From Pseudidiomarina sediminum DSM 21906 (GTDB lineage: Bacteria; Pseudomonadota; Gammaproteobacteria; Enterobacterales; Alteromonadaceae): 64,000 nucleotides of DNA. The stretch lies in assembly GCF_000423165.1 (NCBI RefSeq), contig NZ_KE383983.1, positions 1,226,376 to 1,290,375 of the forward strand. The letters run 5' to 3'. The notes below the pieces were generated by a model. That model saw only the letters and a program-made list of their open reading frames with translations, was not told where the DNA came from and made no database searches. The translations under genes were made by a program, and so were the position numbers. This document shows, in pieces, positions 18,723 to 27,524 of the stretch. Each line of letters opens with the position of its first letter. Positions within the stretch are counted from its first letter, which is position 1.

Positions 18723-19495
18723 GTCAGTTCGCATTACCTAATTACGATAAAGCCCGTGTGGCGCAGCAATTTGGCCGTGCAGCTGCGCGTTATACCGACC
18801 ATGATCGCTTGCAACGTGAGGTTGCCAATGTGTTGTATAGCCAGTTAGCCGGGCAGGTCCAAACCTTGCTTGATATTGGCTGTGGACCTGGGCATCACTT
18901 TCCGCAGTTGCAGCATCTTGCCGAGCAGTATTTAGGTCTCGATTTAGCACCACAAATGTTGGCCCAGGCGCAACAAAGCTATCCGCATGCGCAGTTTTTA
19001 TTGGCCGATATGGAAGCCTTGCCGCTGGCACCTCAGAGCGTGGACTGTGTGTATAGCAACTTAGCAATGCAGTGGGCGAACCATCCCGAGAAATTGCTCG
19101 CTGAATGGTGGCGAGTGCTGGCGCCCGGTGGCCAATGGGCCACCTCGACGGTATTGGCCGGTTCGTTACAACCTTTAACCGCGTGTTTTGCTGCGGTTGA
19201 TGAGGTTGTCCATCACAATCGTTGGCCGGAATTAAGCGATTATCAGGATTGGTCCGCAAAAGCAGCTCCGGGGCTGCAATGGCAGCAGCAGACCTTTACC
19301 CAATACTTCACGAGTTTGGAGCAAATGCTGCGAGAGCTTAAAGGTGTCGGTGCCAATTATACCGTGCGGCCGGAGCAGGGGTGTTATTCACGCGAGCGCT
19401 TAGCGCGGGTGCGAGAAGCGCTAGAAAAGCATCGCAATAGCGATGGATTACTTGAATTAAAATGGCAAATCGGGCTCGCATTTGGCCGTAAATAG
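18719..19495 (+). CDS. bioC: Malonyl-ACP O-methyltransferase
   Basis: BioC methylates malonyl-ACP so that fatty-acid synthesis can build the pimelate moiety of biotin. It is a class I SAM methyltransferase of 258 residues with motif I LDIGCGPGHHF and the typical BioC start KARVAQQFGRAAARYTDHD. The ATGA overlap with bioF suggests coupled translation. The partner esterase gene (bioH or equivalent) is not in this window. Confidence 0.93.
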   Translation: MSQFALPNYDKARVAQQFGRAAARYTDHDRLQREVANVLYSQLAGQVQTLLDIGCGPGHHFPQLQHLAEQYLGLDLAPQMLAQAQQSYPHAQFLLADMEALPLAPQSVDCVYSNLAMQWANHPEKLLAEWWRVLAPGGQWATSTVLAGSLQPLTACFAAVDEVVHHNRWPELSDYQDWSAKAAPGLQWQQQTFTQYFTSLEQMLRELKGVGANYTVRPEQGCYSRERLARVREALEKHRNSDGLLELKWQIGLAFGRK

Positions 19496-19512
19496 CTTGA
19501 GGTAAAAGCAAT

Positions 19513-20250
19513 ATGTCTTGCGTTTTTGTAACAGGAACAGATACCGAAGTTGGCAAGACCTTTGTCAGCTGTGCGCTGTTAGAGCGCTTGGCACAAGGTG
19601 GTGTGGCGACGTTAGCTATGAAGCCGGTTGCCGCTGGCGCAGTACAAACTAAGGCGGGGTTACGAAACGAGGATGCGGTGCAACTGCAGTCTGCGATGTC
19701 GGTCCCAAGTGTTCCCTACGAAGCCGTCAATCCAGTCTGTTTTGAAGCACCGATAGCGCCTCATATTGCTGCCGCAACCCAACAGCAAGTGTTAACCGTC
19801 TCGCATCTAGCGTCTGCCGCACAACAACTGCAGCGCAGCTATCCGCATGATCTCTTTCTGGTTGAGGGTGCGGGCGGTTGGTTGGTGCCGTTGAATCAAC
19901 AGGAAAGCTTGGCAGATCTGGCGCTGGCCTTGAACGCTAAGGTGGTGTTGGTGGTAGGCATGAAATTGGGATGTTTAAACCATGCATTGCTGACCTACGC
20001 AGAATTGCAACGGCAAGCTGTAGAAGTGGTCGGTTGGGTCGCAAATCAAGTCAGTGAGACGCCAATGCAGCATGCTGAGGAGAATCTTGCTTGGTTACAG
20101 CGGCACCTGCCGGTACCGCTGTTGGCAAACCTACCTTATCTGGCGACTGCATCAAACCAAGCTGCAAGTACCAGTGCGGTGGATTACTTCCCTGACAGCC
20201 AAACGCTAATGTCGCTATTACAAGGCAAAGGCGTTTTATCGCCAGCTTGA
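19513..20250 (+). CDS. bioD: Dethiobiotin synthetase
   Basis: BioD carboxylates DAPA to close the ureido ring. It is an ATP-dependent P-loop enzyme of 245 residues with GTDTEVGKTF at residues 7-16, MKPVAAG, and VEGAGGWLVPL. It starts at ATG 19513 with GAGGTAAA upstream. It is the last gene of the bio operon, and its final 67 bases overlap the convergent pepE gene antisense. No terminator is visible. Confidence 0.95.
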   Translation: MSCVFVTGTDTEVGKTFVSCALLERLAQGGVATLAMKPVAAGAVQTKAGLRNEDAVQLQSAMSVPSVPYEAVNPVCFEAPIAPHIAAATQQQVLTVSHLASAAQQLQRSYPHDLFLVEGAGGWLVPLNQQESLADLALALNAKVVLVVGMKLGCLNHALLTYAELQRQAVEVVGWVANQVSETPMQHAEENLAWLQRHLPVPLLANLPYLATASNQAASTSAVDYFPDSQTLMSLLQGKGVLSPA

Positions 20251-20897
20251 AACACCACACCTTCGCTAGCGCCTAATAATTGCATCTGATCGTCTTCCAC
20301 CCACAGTGCAGTACCTTCGCGAATCGCTAGAATAGGCGTATTGGGCGCAATCGCCATAAACTCAGCCAAACGTTGATCGCGCGTTTCACCGTGAAACCCT
20401 GGTGGTTGATAATCGGTGTAATGGGGGTTGAGCTGGAAGGGCACCAACGCCAGCGCGTTAAATGACTCAGGCTCGATAATTGGCATGTCATTGGTGGTGC
20501 GAATGGTTAAGCCCGCGATATTTGAGCCGGCACTCCAACCGATATAGCAAACACCCGCGGCGACGGCATCTTGCAGTGGTTTGATGAGCTGTTGGCGTTG
20601 GAGTTCTGCCAATAGGTGAAAGGTATTACCACCGCCGACGAGAATTGCATCGGCAGTTGCGATTGCGCTGGCGGCATCGTTGGTTTGGTGGACACCTTCA
20701 ACTTGATAGCCCGCGGGTTCGAGTATCTCAGCGACTTTGGCGGTGTAGGCGTCATAGCTCATGCCAACCCCAGCGAAAGGAATAAACAACAACCGTGCAG
20801 GTGCTGCAATGCGTTGCTGTAGATGAGGTAATACGGGTTCAAGGTAAGCACTGTCACCAGCTTTTGAGCTTGAGCAGAGCAATAATTTGCGCGTCAT
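20184..20897 (-). CDS. pepE: Alpha-aspartyl dipeptidase (peptidase E)
   Basis: PepE cleaves dipeptides with N-terminal aspartate. The S51 nucleophile is Ser122 in YIGWSAGSNIAG; the family's IPFAGV, VGGGNTFHLL and TIRTTNDMPI are present. ATG 20897 (MTRKLLLC) follows GGAG at good spacing. An upstream open stretch to 20969 has no family similarity. The protein has 237 residues. Its last 67 coding bases lie opposite the end of bioD. Confidence 0.93.
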   Translation of the reverse strand: MTRKLLLCSSSKAGDSAYLEPVLPHLQQRIAAPARLLFIPFAGVGMSYDAYTAKVAEILEPAGYQVEGVHQTNDAASAIATADAILVGGGNTFHLLAELQRQQLIKPLQDAVAAGVCYIGWSAGSNIAGLTIRTTNDMPIIEPESFNALALVPFQLNPHYTDYQPPGFHGETRDQRLAEFMAIAPNTPILAIREGTALWVEDDQMQLLGASEGVVFQAGDKTPLPCNSDISVWLSGK

Positions 20898-20988
20898 ACG
20901 ATGTGGTCTCCGTCGAAAACTTGCACAGGCCGAGGGCCTGCTTCTCCTGTAGGTGGAAAATCCTAACAAAAAAGCCGCTCAGGTGCGA

Positions 20989-21016
20989 TTGAATTGCCGC
21001 CTTCAGCGCCCCATAT
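20989..21016 (+). promoter_or_regulatory. Sigma-32 (heat-shock) type promoter of htpX
   Basis: TTGAAT (20989-20994) and an exact CCCCATAT (21009-21016) are 14 bases apart. The RpoH consensus is CTTGAAA and CCCCATNT with 13-17 bases between. The -10 element ends 40 bases before the htpX ATG, and htpX is a known heat-shock gene. Confidence 0.75.
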
Positions 21017-21056
21017 CTAGCAGTTGATGATGTTATTACTATGAGGATGTTTCATC

Positions 21057-21935
21057 ATGCAGCGCATTGTATTGTTTCTCGCAACCAACTTAGCCATTTT
21101 ATTGGTGTTAAGTGTCGTAATGAGTTTGGTGCTTCCGGCGCTTGGGGTTGACCCGTCAAGCTACTCGGGATTATTGGTCTTTGCAGCACTGTTTGGTTTT
21201 GGTGGTTCCTTTATTTCATTGGCACTGTCCAAATGGATGGCGAAACGCAGTGTGGGTGCGCAAACCATTACCACCCCGCGCAATGCCACAGAGCAATGGT
21301 TATTAGCAACGGTGCAGCGACAAGCGAAGCAAGCGGGCATTCCAATGCCAGAAGTCGCTATTTATGACTCACCAGAGCCGAACGCCTTTGCCACTGGAGC
21401 GAGTAAGAAAAGCTCGCTGGTCGCAGTCAGTACTGGGCTTATGCGGCATATGAATGAAGCGGAAGTCGAAGCCGTGTTGGCGCACGAAATAAGCCACATT
21501 GCGAACGGCGATATGGTGACCTTAACCTTGATCCAAGGCGTGGTGAACACCTTTGTGATTTTCTTTGCCCGTGTCATTGCCAGCGTGATCGATAATGCCA
21601 CCCGCAGTAACTCCCAAGATGGCCGTGGGTTAGGGGGGATCGCTTATTTTGCAATTGTGATGATTTTAGAGGTTGTGTTTGGCATTCTTGCCAGTATTAT
21701 CGTTATGTGGTTCTCTCGCCAGCGTGAATACCGTGCGGACTATGGTTCGGCACAACTTGTCGGCCCGCAAAAAATGATTGCGGCGTTACGTCGCTTACAA
21801 AATGCCCACGAGTCACAACTCGATGGCAGCATGGCCGCCTTTGGTATTCAAAGTAAGCGCAAGCAGAGTGAACTATTTATGAGCCACCCGCCGCTGGCAA
21901 AACGCATCGCGGCACTTGAACAAATGAACCGATAA
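21057..21935 (+). CDS. htpX: Inner-membrane zinc metalloprotease HtpX
   Basis: HtpX degrades misfolded membrane proteins at the inner membrane, alongside FtsH. It is an M48 peptidase of 292 residues. Two N-terminal membrane segments (about 4-28 and 37-58) and two more after the catalytic site are visible. The zinc site is H143-E144-I-S-H147 in LAHEISH, with a further glutamate-containing motif [14 protein letters not shown] lies 10 bases before the ATG. Heat-shock control is suggested by the upstream sigma-32-type promoter. Confidence 0.95.
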   Translation: MQRIVLFLATNLAILLVLSVVMSLVLPALGVDPSSYSGLLVFAALFGFGGSFISLALSKWMAKRSVGAQTITTPRNATEQWLLATVQRQAKQAGIPMPEVAIYDSPEPNAFATGASKKSSLVAVSTGLMRHMNEAEVEAVLAHEISHIANGDMVTLTLIQGVVNTFVIFFARVIASVIDNATRSNSQDGRGLGGIAYFAIVMILEVVFGILASIIVMWFSRQREYRADYGSAQLVGPQKMIAALRRLQNAHESQLDGSMAAFGIQSKRKQSELFMSHPPLAKRIAALEQMNR

Positions 21936-21962
21936 TATGACGCAGTAGCTGTAAGGATATTT

Positions 21963-23321
21963 ATGACCCACTGGAGTGCGCGAAGTTGGCGCGAGAAGCC
22001 AATCCAACAACAACCGACTTACCCTGATACCGAGCAATTGAAAACGGTTGAGCATCAACTCAAGATGTTTCCACCGTTGGTCTTTGCTGAGGAAATTCGT
22101 GCACTCCGTAGTCAACTCGGTCGCGTCAGCCAAGGCCATGGCTTTTTGCTGCAAGGCGGCGATTGCGCTGAAACCTTTGCTGACTTTAACGCGCCAAAGA
22201 TCCGCGATACCTTTAAAGTTATTTTGCAAATGGCAATTGTGTTGACCTTCGCAGGCTCATGCCCTGTGACCAAAGTCGCACGCATGGCCGGACAATACGC
22301 GAAGCCACGTTCAAGTGACTTAGAAACCATCGATGGCATTGCATTACCGAGCTACCGTGGTGATATTATTAATGGCCCTGAGTTTACTGCTGCCGCGCGT
22401 GTGCCCGACGCACAGCGGATGCTGCAGGCGTACCATCATTCCGCAGCGACCTTAAACTTGTTGCGTGCCTTTGCCCAAGGTGGTTTGGCAGACTTGCATA
22501 AAGTTCACAAGTGGAACATGAGTTTCGTTGCCGCCAACCCATTGAAAGAGAAATATTTAGAAGTTGCTGAGCAGATCCAGTCTGCACTGCAATTTATGGA
22601 AGTGGTCGGGATTAACTCAGAAACCAACTCAGCGCTCCATGAGACGCAACTCTTTACGTCGCATGAAGCTTTATTGCTGCCTTACGAAGAAGCTCTAACG
22701 CGTACAGATACCTTGACGGGGCTGCCGTACGATTGCTCTGCACACATGATTTGGATTGGCGAACGCACCCGTCAACTGGACCACGCTCATGTAGAGTTCA
22801 TGCGTGGCATTCATAACCCGATTGGTGTTAAAATAGGTCCGACCACAACGCCTGATGATGTGATTCGTTTGCTTGATGCTTTGAACCCGAATAACGAACC
22901 AGGCCGCATGACCTTTATCACCCGTATGGGCGCAGATAACTTAGGTAAAGCATTACCGGCGCTGGTGCGTCGTGTGCAAGCCGAAGGGCGTGATGTGGTG
23001 TGGTCAAGTGATCCTATGCATGGCAACACGGTGAAAGCTGAAAATGGCTTGAAAACCCGTAACTTTGACGCCATTCATCAGGAGCTACGGCAGTTCTTCG
23101 CGGTCCATCAAGCTGAAGGTACCCACCCAGGTGGCGTGCATTTGGAAATGACCGGTGAAGACGTGACGGAGTGCACCGGTGGTGCCTATCAAATTAGTGA
23201 GCAAGATTTGACTCAACGCTATCGCACCCAGTGTGATCCGCGTTTGAATGCCGACCAAGTTTTGGAACTTGCCTTCTTGGTGGCTGACTCTCTCCGTGAG
23301 GCTCGTCAAGGCCGCGGTTAA
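21963..23321 (+). CDS. Class II (plant-type) DAHP synthase
   Basis: This enzyme condenses phosphoenolpyruvate with erythrose-4-phosphate, the first step of the shikimate pathway. The 452-residue protein is the class II type, unlike the short AroF/G/H isoenzymes. Hallmarks are QGGDCAETF near residue 66, [46 protein letters not shown] and [15 protein letters not shown]. No leader peptide or attenuator is visible in the 27-base gap after htpX. Phenazine genes are absent nearby, so a role in general aromatic synthesis is more likely than a PhzC role. Confidence 0.93.
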   Translation: MTHWSARSWREKPIQQQPTYPDTEQLKTVEHQLKMFPPLVFAEEIRALRSQLGRVSQGHGFLLQGGDCAETFADFNAPKIRDTFKVILQMAIVLTFAGSCPVTKVARMAGQYAKPRSSDLETIDGIALPSYRGDIINGPEFTAAARVPDAQRMLQAYHHSAATLNLLRAFAQGGLADLHKVHKWNMSFVAANPLKEKYLEVAEQIQSALQFMEVVGINSETNSALHETQLFTSHEALLLPYEEALTRTDTLTGLPYDCSAHMIWIGERTRQLDHAHVEFMRGIHNPIGVKIGPTTTPDDVIRLLDALNPNNEPGRMTFITRMGADNLGKALPALVRRVQAEGRDVVWSSDPMHGNTVKAENGLKTRNFDAIHQELRQFFAVHQAEGTHPGGVHLEMTGEDVTECTGGAYQISEQDLTQRYRTQCDPRLNADQVLELAFLVADSLREARQGRG

Positions 23322-23348
23322 CCGACATTTTCGAGGTTTAAGTAGTAT

Positions 23349-24173
23349 ATGTCACAACAGGTTGAGCAGTTTTTCGATAACCTTTGGAATGATTACATCG
23401 CACTTACGCCGTCTGCGGCGAAAGTGCACCAAGTCTTAGGTCAGGGCCGCGATATCATTAACGATCACGTGGCGTTTCGTACCTTTAACCAAAGCCCTGT
23501 GCGTTTAGAAACCCTTGCCAAGCATTTTGAAAACATGGGTTACAAGGCATGCGGCGATTATAAATTTGAAGCTAAGCGCTTGGTTGCGAAGCATTTTGAG
23601 CACAGCAATCCGAACTTGCCGAAAATCTTTATCAGCGAATTGCTGGTCGAAGAGTTCTCGGACGAGTTGCAAGCGATTGTAAAGCAGTTGGTTGCGCAAA
23701 TTGACGCGAACGCCGTGCAGCAGCCAGAGTTTATGTACTCAGGTACGCATTGGCAGATCAGCAGCAGCGACTACGAACGTTTGTTGGAAGAAAGCGAATA
23801 TGCCGCTTGGATGGCTGCCTTCGGTTTCCGTGCGAACCACTTCACCGTCAACGTGAACGAGTTGCCTGACTTTGAATCGTTAGAGCAAGTGAATCAAACA
23901 TTGAAAACTGCAGGTTTTCGTTTGAACACTTCAGGTGGCGAAATCAAAGGTTCACCTGAGGTGTTCTTGGAGCAATCATCAACCATGGCTGATCACACTA
24001 CCGTGCGTTTTAGCGATATGGAAAAGGTGATCCCAAGTTGTTTTTACGAGTTCGCGAAGCGTTATGAAATGGCGCCAAACCAACTCTACACAGGTTTTGT
24101 TGCTGCATCTGCGGACAAAATCTTTGAGAGCACCGACGCGCGCGCTGCGCAAGCCGATGCTCAAAAGGACTAA
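23349..24173 (+). CDS. DUF1338 family metalloenzyme (HglS/YdcJ-like)
   Basis: DUF1338 proteins include the 2-oxoadipate dioxygenase/decarboxylase HglS of lysine catabolism; they adopt a VOC-like fold with a His-His-Glu iron site. Here NDHVAFRTFN around residue 40 supplies the first histidine, ANHFTVNVN the second, and PEVFLEQSS a likely glutamate. The protein has 274 residues, shorter than HglS, so the exact substrate may differ. It lies 27 bases after the DAHP synthase gene and may share its transcript. Family assignment is good; function is inferred. Confidence 0.75.
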   Translation: MSQQVEQFFDNLWNDYIALTPSAAKVHQVLGQGRDIINDHVAFRTFNQSPVRLETLAKHFENMGYKACGDYKFEAKRLVAKHFEHSNPNLPKIFISELLVEEFSDELQAIVKQLVAQIDANAVQQPEFMYSGTHWQISSSDYERLLEESEYAAWMAAFGFRANHFTVNVNELPDFESLEQVNQTLKTAGFRLNTSGGEIKGSPEVFLEQSSTMADHTTVRFSDMEKVIPSCFYEFAKRYEMAPNQLYTGFVAASADKIFESTDARAAQADAQKD

Positions 24174-24191
24174 GCTCAAGGTCTTAGGCCG

Positions 24192-25016
24192 TTAGTAATG
24201 ATGCCGCTCAAGATTCGTCTCCGCGAGGATCTTAGCGGCAATTTCTTCTACCGAGAAGCGGGTCGAGTCTAAGAAAGGGATCGCTTCGCGACGGTACATT
24301 TTCTCCACTTCTTGCAATTCAAACCGGCATTGTTGCAACGATGCATAGCGCGAACCTTCCCGACGTTTACTGCGAATTTCGTGCAGACGTTGCGCTTCTA
24401 AGGTCAAGCCAAATAGCTTATGGCGTTGTAGTTTCAGCGACTTCGGTAACTGCAGGTTTTCCATATTGTCGTCTTCGGTCAACGGATAGTTGGCAGCCTT
24501 AATCCCGTATTGCAGCGCTAAATAAAGGCTGACTGGGGTTTTTCCGGTACGTGACACGCCCAACATAATGATATCGGCCTCATCGTAGTCGGAGATATTA
24601 CTGCCATCGTCATTGGCCAGCGCGTAGTTGACGGCCTCAATGCGCGAATCATAGCTGTCACGTACACCATTTTCTTGAATACCGTGCGTACGGTGGGTCT
24701 TCGGTTGGGCATCAATACCAAGCTCTTGACTTAGAGGATCGACAAAATCTTCAAGAAAATCATAACAACTCCCTTGCGATGCGGTGATCACCCGTTTAAT
24801 GTCTAAGCTCACGAAGGTGTGGAAGATAACCGGGCGCTCACCACTGGCAGCATAAGCTGCGTTGATTTTGGTAACGGCTTGTTCAGCTTTGCTAACGGAA
24901 TCAACAAAGGCCAGTGTTTTGTGTTCAACTTTTAGTGGAAACATCGATAACATCGCACGACCAAAAGCTTCTGCGGTCAACGCGGTACCATCTGAAATAT
25001 AGAAAATAGTTCGCAT
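24192..25016 (-). CDS. ppsR: PEP synthase regulatory protein (kinase/pyrophosphorylase)
   Basis: PpsR inactivates PEP synthase by ADP-dependent phosphorylation of a threonine and reactivates it by pyrophosphorolysis. The 274-residue DUF299 protein starts with [15 protein letters not shown] and has the P-loop-like [15 protein letters not shown], followed by NYPLTEDD. It is divergent from its target ppsA, a common arrangement. It converges with the DUF1338 gene with an 18-base gap. Confidence 0.95.
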   Translation of the reverse strand: MRTIFYISDGTALTAEAFGRAMLSMFPLKVEHKTLAFVDSVSKAEQAVTKINAAYAASGERPVIFHTFVSLDIKRVITASQGSCYDFLEDFVDPLSQELGIDAQPKTHRTHGIQENGVRDSYDSRIEAVNYALANDDGSNISDYDEADIIMLGVSRTGKTPVSLYLALQYGIKAANYPLTEDDNMENLQLPKSLKLQRHKLFGLTLEAQRLHEIRSKRREGSRYASLQQCRFELQEVEKMYRREAIPFLDSTRFSVEEIAAKILAETNLERHHY

Positions 25017-25051
25017 GAATGGGTTCTCGTACTAGAAATGCTTGATGGATG

Positions 25052-25080
25052 TTAACCTTTCCTGTGCAGATGTGTAAAAT
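25052..25080 (+). promoter_or_regulatory. Probable ppsA promoter
   Basis: TTAACC (25052-25057) and TAAAAT (25075-25080) are 17 bases apart and match four and five of six consensus positions. The expected start is about 35 bases before the ppsA GTG. Confidence 0.5.
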
Positions 25081-25121
25081 GATGTGCCATCGCCTTAAGC
25101 CCCAACGATGAGGAAATTGCC

Positions 25122-27509
25122 GTGCAACACAACGTAACTGATTACGTACTTTGGTATGATCAACTAGGCATGAATGATGTAGGACGTGTGGGGGGTAAAA
25201 ACGCCTCGCTCGGAGAAATGATCAGCAACTTAGCTGGTGTTGGTGTTGAAGTTCCAAATGGCTTTGCGACCACTGCCGAAGCCTTCAATGCATTCCTCGA
25301 CCAATCAGGGGTGAACGAACGTATTCACCAAGTGCTCGACACGCTCGATACCGACGATGTGAAAGCACTTGCAGAAGCTGGCAGCAACATTCGCCAGTGG
25401 ATCCTCGATACACCGTTTCAACCGGAACTTGATCAAGCCATTCGTGATGCTTATCAAACCTTAAGTGGCGGCAATGACGAAGTCAGCTTCGCTGTGCGTA
25501 GTTCAGCGACGGCAGAAGATATGCCTGATGCCTCTTTTGCAGGGCAGCAAGAAACCTTTTTGAACGTGCGTGGCATTGACCAAATCATGGAAGCCATCAA
25601 GCACGTCTTTGCCTCTTTGTTTAACGATCGCGCGATTTCTTACCGTGTTCACCAAGGCTATGACCATCGTGGTGTTGCCCTGTCGGCAGGGATTCAACGC
25701 ATGGTACGCAGCGATATTGCCTCATCAGGGGTAATGTTCAGCATTGATACCGAGTCTGGCTTTAGCGATGTGGTGTTTATTACCTCTAGCTATGGTTTAG
25801 GTGAAATGGTGGTGCAGGGGGCAGTTAACCCTGACGAGTTTTACGTGCACAAACCAACCCTTAAAGCGGGGCGTCCTGCAGTGTTGCGGCGCAACCTCGG
25901 CAGCAAGAAAATTCAAATGATTTACTCTGACGATGTCGCGCATGGTAAACAAACTGACATCGTTGAGATTGATGATGCCCAAGCCAAACAGTTCTCGATT
26001 ACCGACAGCGAAATTGAAGCCTTAGCACGTCAAGCGGTGATCATTGAGCAGCACTACGGCCGTCCGATGGATATCGAGTGGGCCAAAGACGGTATCGATG
26101 GCAAGCTTTACATTGTCCAAGCGCGCCCTGAAACCGTACAGTCGAACGCGAATAGCCAAGTGGTTGAACGCTTTAAACTGTCGCAAAAGAGTGACGTGGT
26201 TGCCAGTGGCCGTGCCATTGGTCAGCGCATCGGTAAAGGCGTGGCACGCGTACTCAGCGACATTTCAGAAATGGATCAAGTACAACCTGGTGATGTGTTG
26301 GTCACCGATATGACTGACCCTGATTGGGAACCGATCATGAAGCGTGCCGCAGCGATTGTTACGAATCGTGGTGGCCGTACCTGTCACGCAGCGATCATCG
26401 CCCGTGAATTGGGTATTCCAGCGGTCGTGGGTTGTGGTGATGCCACGGATCGGATTCATGCTGGGCAAGCTGTAACAGTGTCATGCGCAGAAGGTGATAC
26501 GGGTTACATTTACGATGGCGAACTTGATTTTGACGTGACCCGTTCGGACATTGGCGATATGCCAAACTTGCCGTTGAAAGTGATGATGAACGTCGGTAAC
26601 CCAGATCGTGCCTTTGATTTCGCTGGTCTACCTCACGCCGGTGTTGGTCTGGCGCGGGTAGAGTTTGTGATCAACCGGATGATCGGTGTGCATCCAAAAG
26701 CCTTGTTGAATTTCGATCAGCAAACGCCAGAGTTGCAAGCGCAGATTAAGGACTTTATGGCCGGCTATGCGTCACCACGTGAATACTACGTCAGCAAACT
26801 TACTGAAGGTGTGGCGACGCTTGCCGCAGCGTTCTCGCCAGAGCGTGTGATTGTGCGCATGTCGGACTTTAAATCGAACGAATATGCCAACTTGCTTGGT
26901 GGGCGCCAGTATGAACCGCATGAAGAGAACCCAATGTTGGGCTTCCGCGGTGCGTCGCGTTACATCTCAGAAGAGTTCCGCGACTGTTTTGCCATGGAAT
27001 GTGAAGCTATCAAGCGCGTGCGCGACGATATGGGCCTCACCAACGTTGAAGTGATGATCCCATTTGTACGTACGCTTGAAGAAGGTCGCAAGGTTATTGA
27101 GTTGCTGGCCGAGCAAGGGCTTGTACGCGGCGAAAATGGCTTACGCGTGATCATGATGTGTGAATTGCCATCCAATGCGCTGTTAGCCGATCAATTCCTA
27201 GATATTTTCGATGGCTTCTCCATTGGCTCTAATGACTTAACCCAGCTGACCCTTGGCCTCGATCGTGATTCAGGTGTCATTGCACATCTGTTTGATGAGC
27301 GTGACGAGGCGGTGAAGGCTTTATTAGCGATGGCGATTCAGACCGCGAAGAGGAAAGGCAAGTACGTCGGGATCTGTGGTCAGGGGCCATCCGATCATGC
27401 CGACTTCGCGCAGTGGCTGGTGGAACAGGGCATCGACTCCGTATCATTAAACCCTGATACCGTGGTCGATACCTGGTTGTACCTCGCAAAACATACCCAA
27501 GGTAACTAA
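25122..27509 (+). CDS. ppsA: Phosphoenolpyruvate synthase
   Basis: PpsA makes PEP from pyruvate and ATP, allowing growth on amino acids or lactate. The 795-residue protein has the N-terminal ATP-grasp-like domain ([29 protein letters not shown]), the phosphohistidine swivelling domain with the catalytic histidine in [15 protein letters not shown], and the PEP-binding TIM barrel ending in [18 protein letters not shown] and GICGQGPSD. It starts at GTG 25122 after GAGGAAA. The divergent ppsR controls its activity. Confidence 0.97.
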   Translation: MQHNVTDYVLWYDQLGMNDVGRVGGKNASLGEMISNLAGVGVEVPNGFATTAEAFNAFLDQSGVNERIHQVLDTLDTDDVKALAEAGSNIRQWILDTPFQPELDQAIRDAYQTLSGGNDEVSFAVRSSATAEDMPDASFAGQQETFLNVRGIDQIMEAIKHVFASLFNDRAISYRVHQGYDHRGVALSAGIQRMVRSDIASSGVMFSIDTESGFSDVVFITSSYGLGEMVVQGAVNPDEFYVHKPTLKAGRPAVLRRNLGSKKIQMIYSDDVAHGKQTDIVEIDDAQAKQFSITDSEIEALARQAVIIEQHYGRPMDIEWAKDGIDGKLYIVQARPETVQSNANSQVVERFKLSQKSDVVASGRAIGQRIGKGVARVLSDISEMDQVQPGDVLVTDMTDPDWEPIMKRAAAIVTNRGGRTCHAAIIARELGIPAVVGCGDATDRIHAGQAVTVSCAEGDTGYIYDGELDFDVTRSDIGDMPNLPLKVMMNVGNPDRAFDFAGLPHAGVGLARVEFVINRMIGVHPKALLNFDQQTPELQAQIKDFMAGYASPREYYVSKLTEGVATLAAAFSPERVIVRMSDFKSNEYANLLGGRQYEPHEENPMLGFRGASRYISEEFRDCFAMECEAIKRVRDDMGLTNVEVMIPFVRTLEEGRKVIELLAEQGLVRGENGLRVIMMCELPSNALLADQFLDIFDGFSIGSNDLTQLTLGLDRDSGVIAHLFDERDEAVKALLAMAIQTAKRKGKYVGICGQGPSDHADFAQWLVEQGIDSVSLNPDTVVDTWLYLAKHTQGN

Positions 27510-27524
27510 TTAAGGAGATCTCTC

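Noticed and set aside
21936-21962. Leader peptide or attenuator for the DAHP synthase
   Set aside because: The gap is only 27 bases with no Trp/Phe/Tyr-rich frame or hairpin pair.
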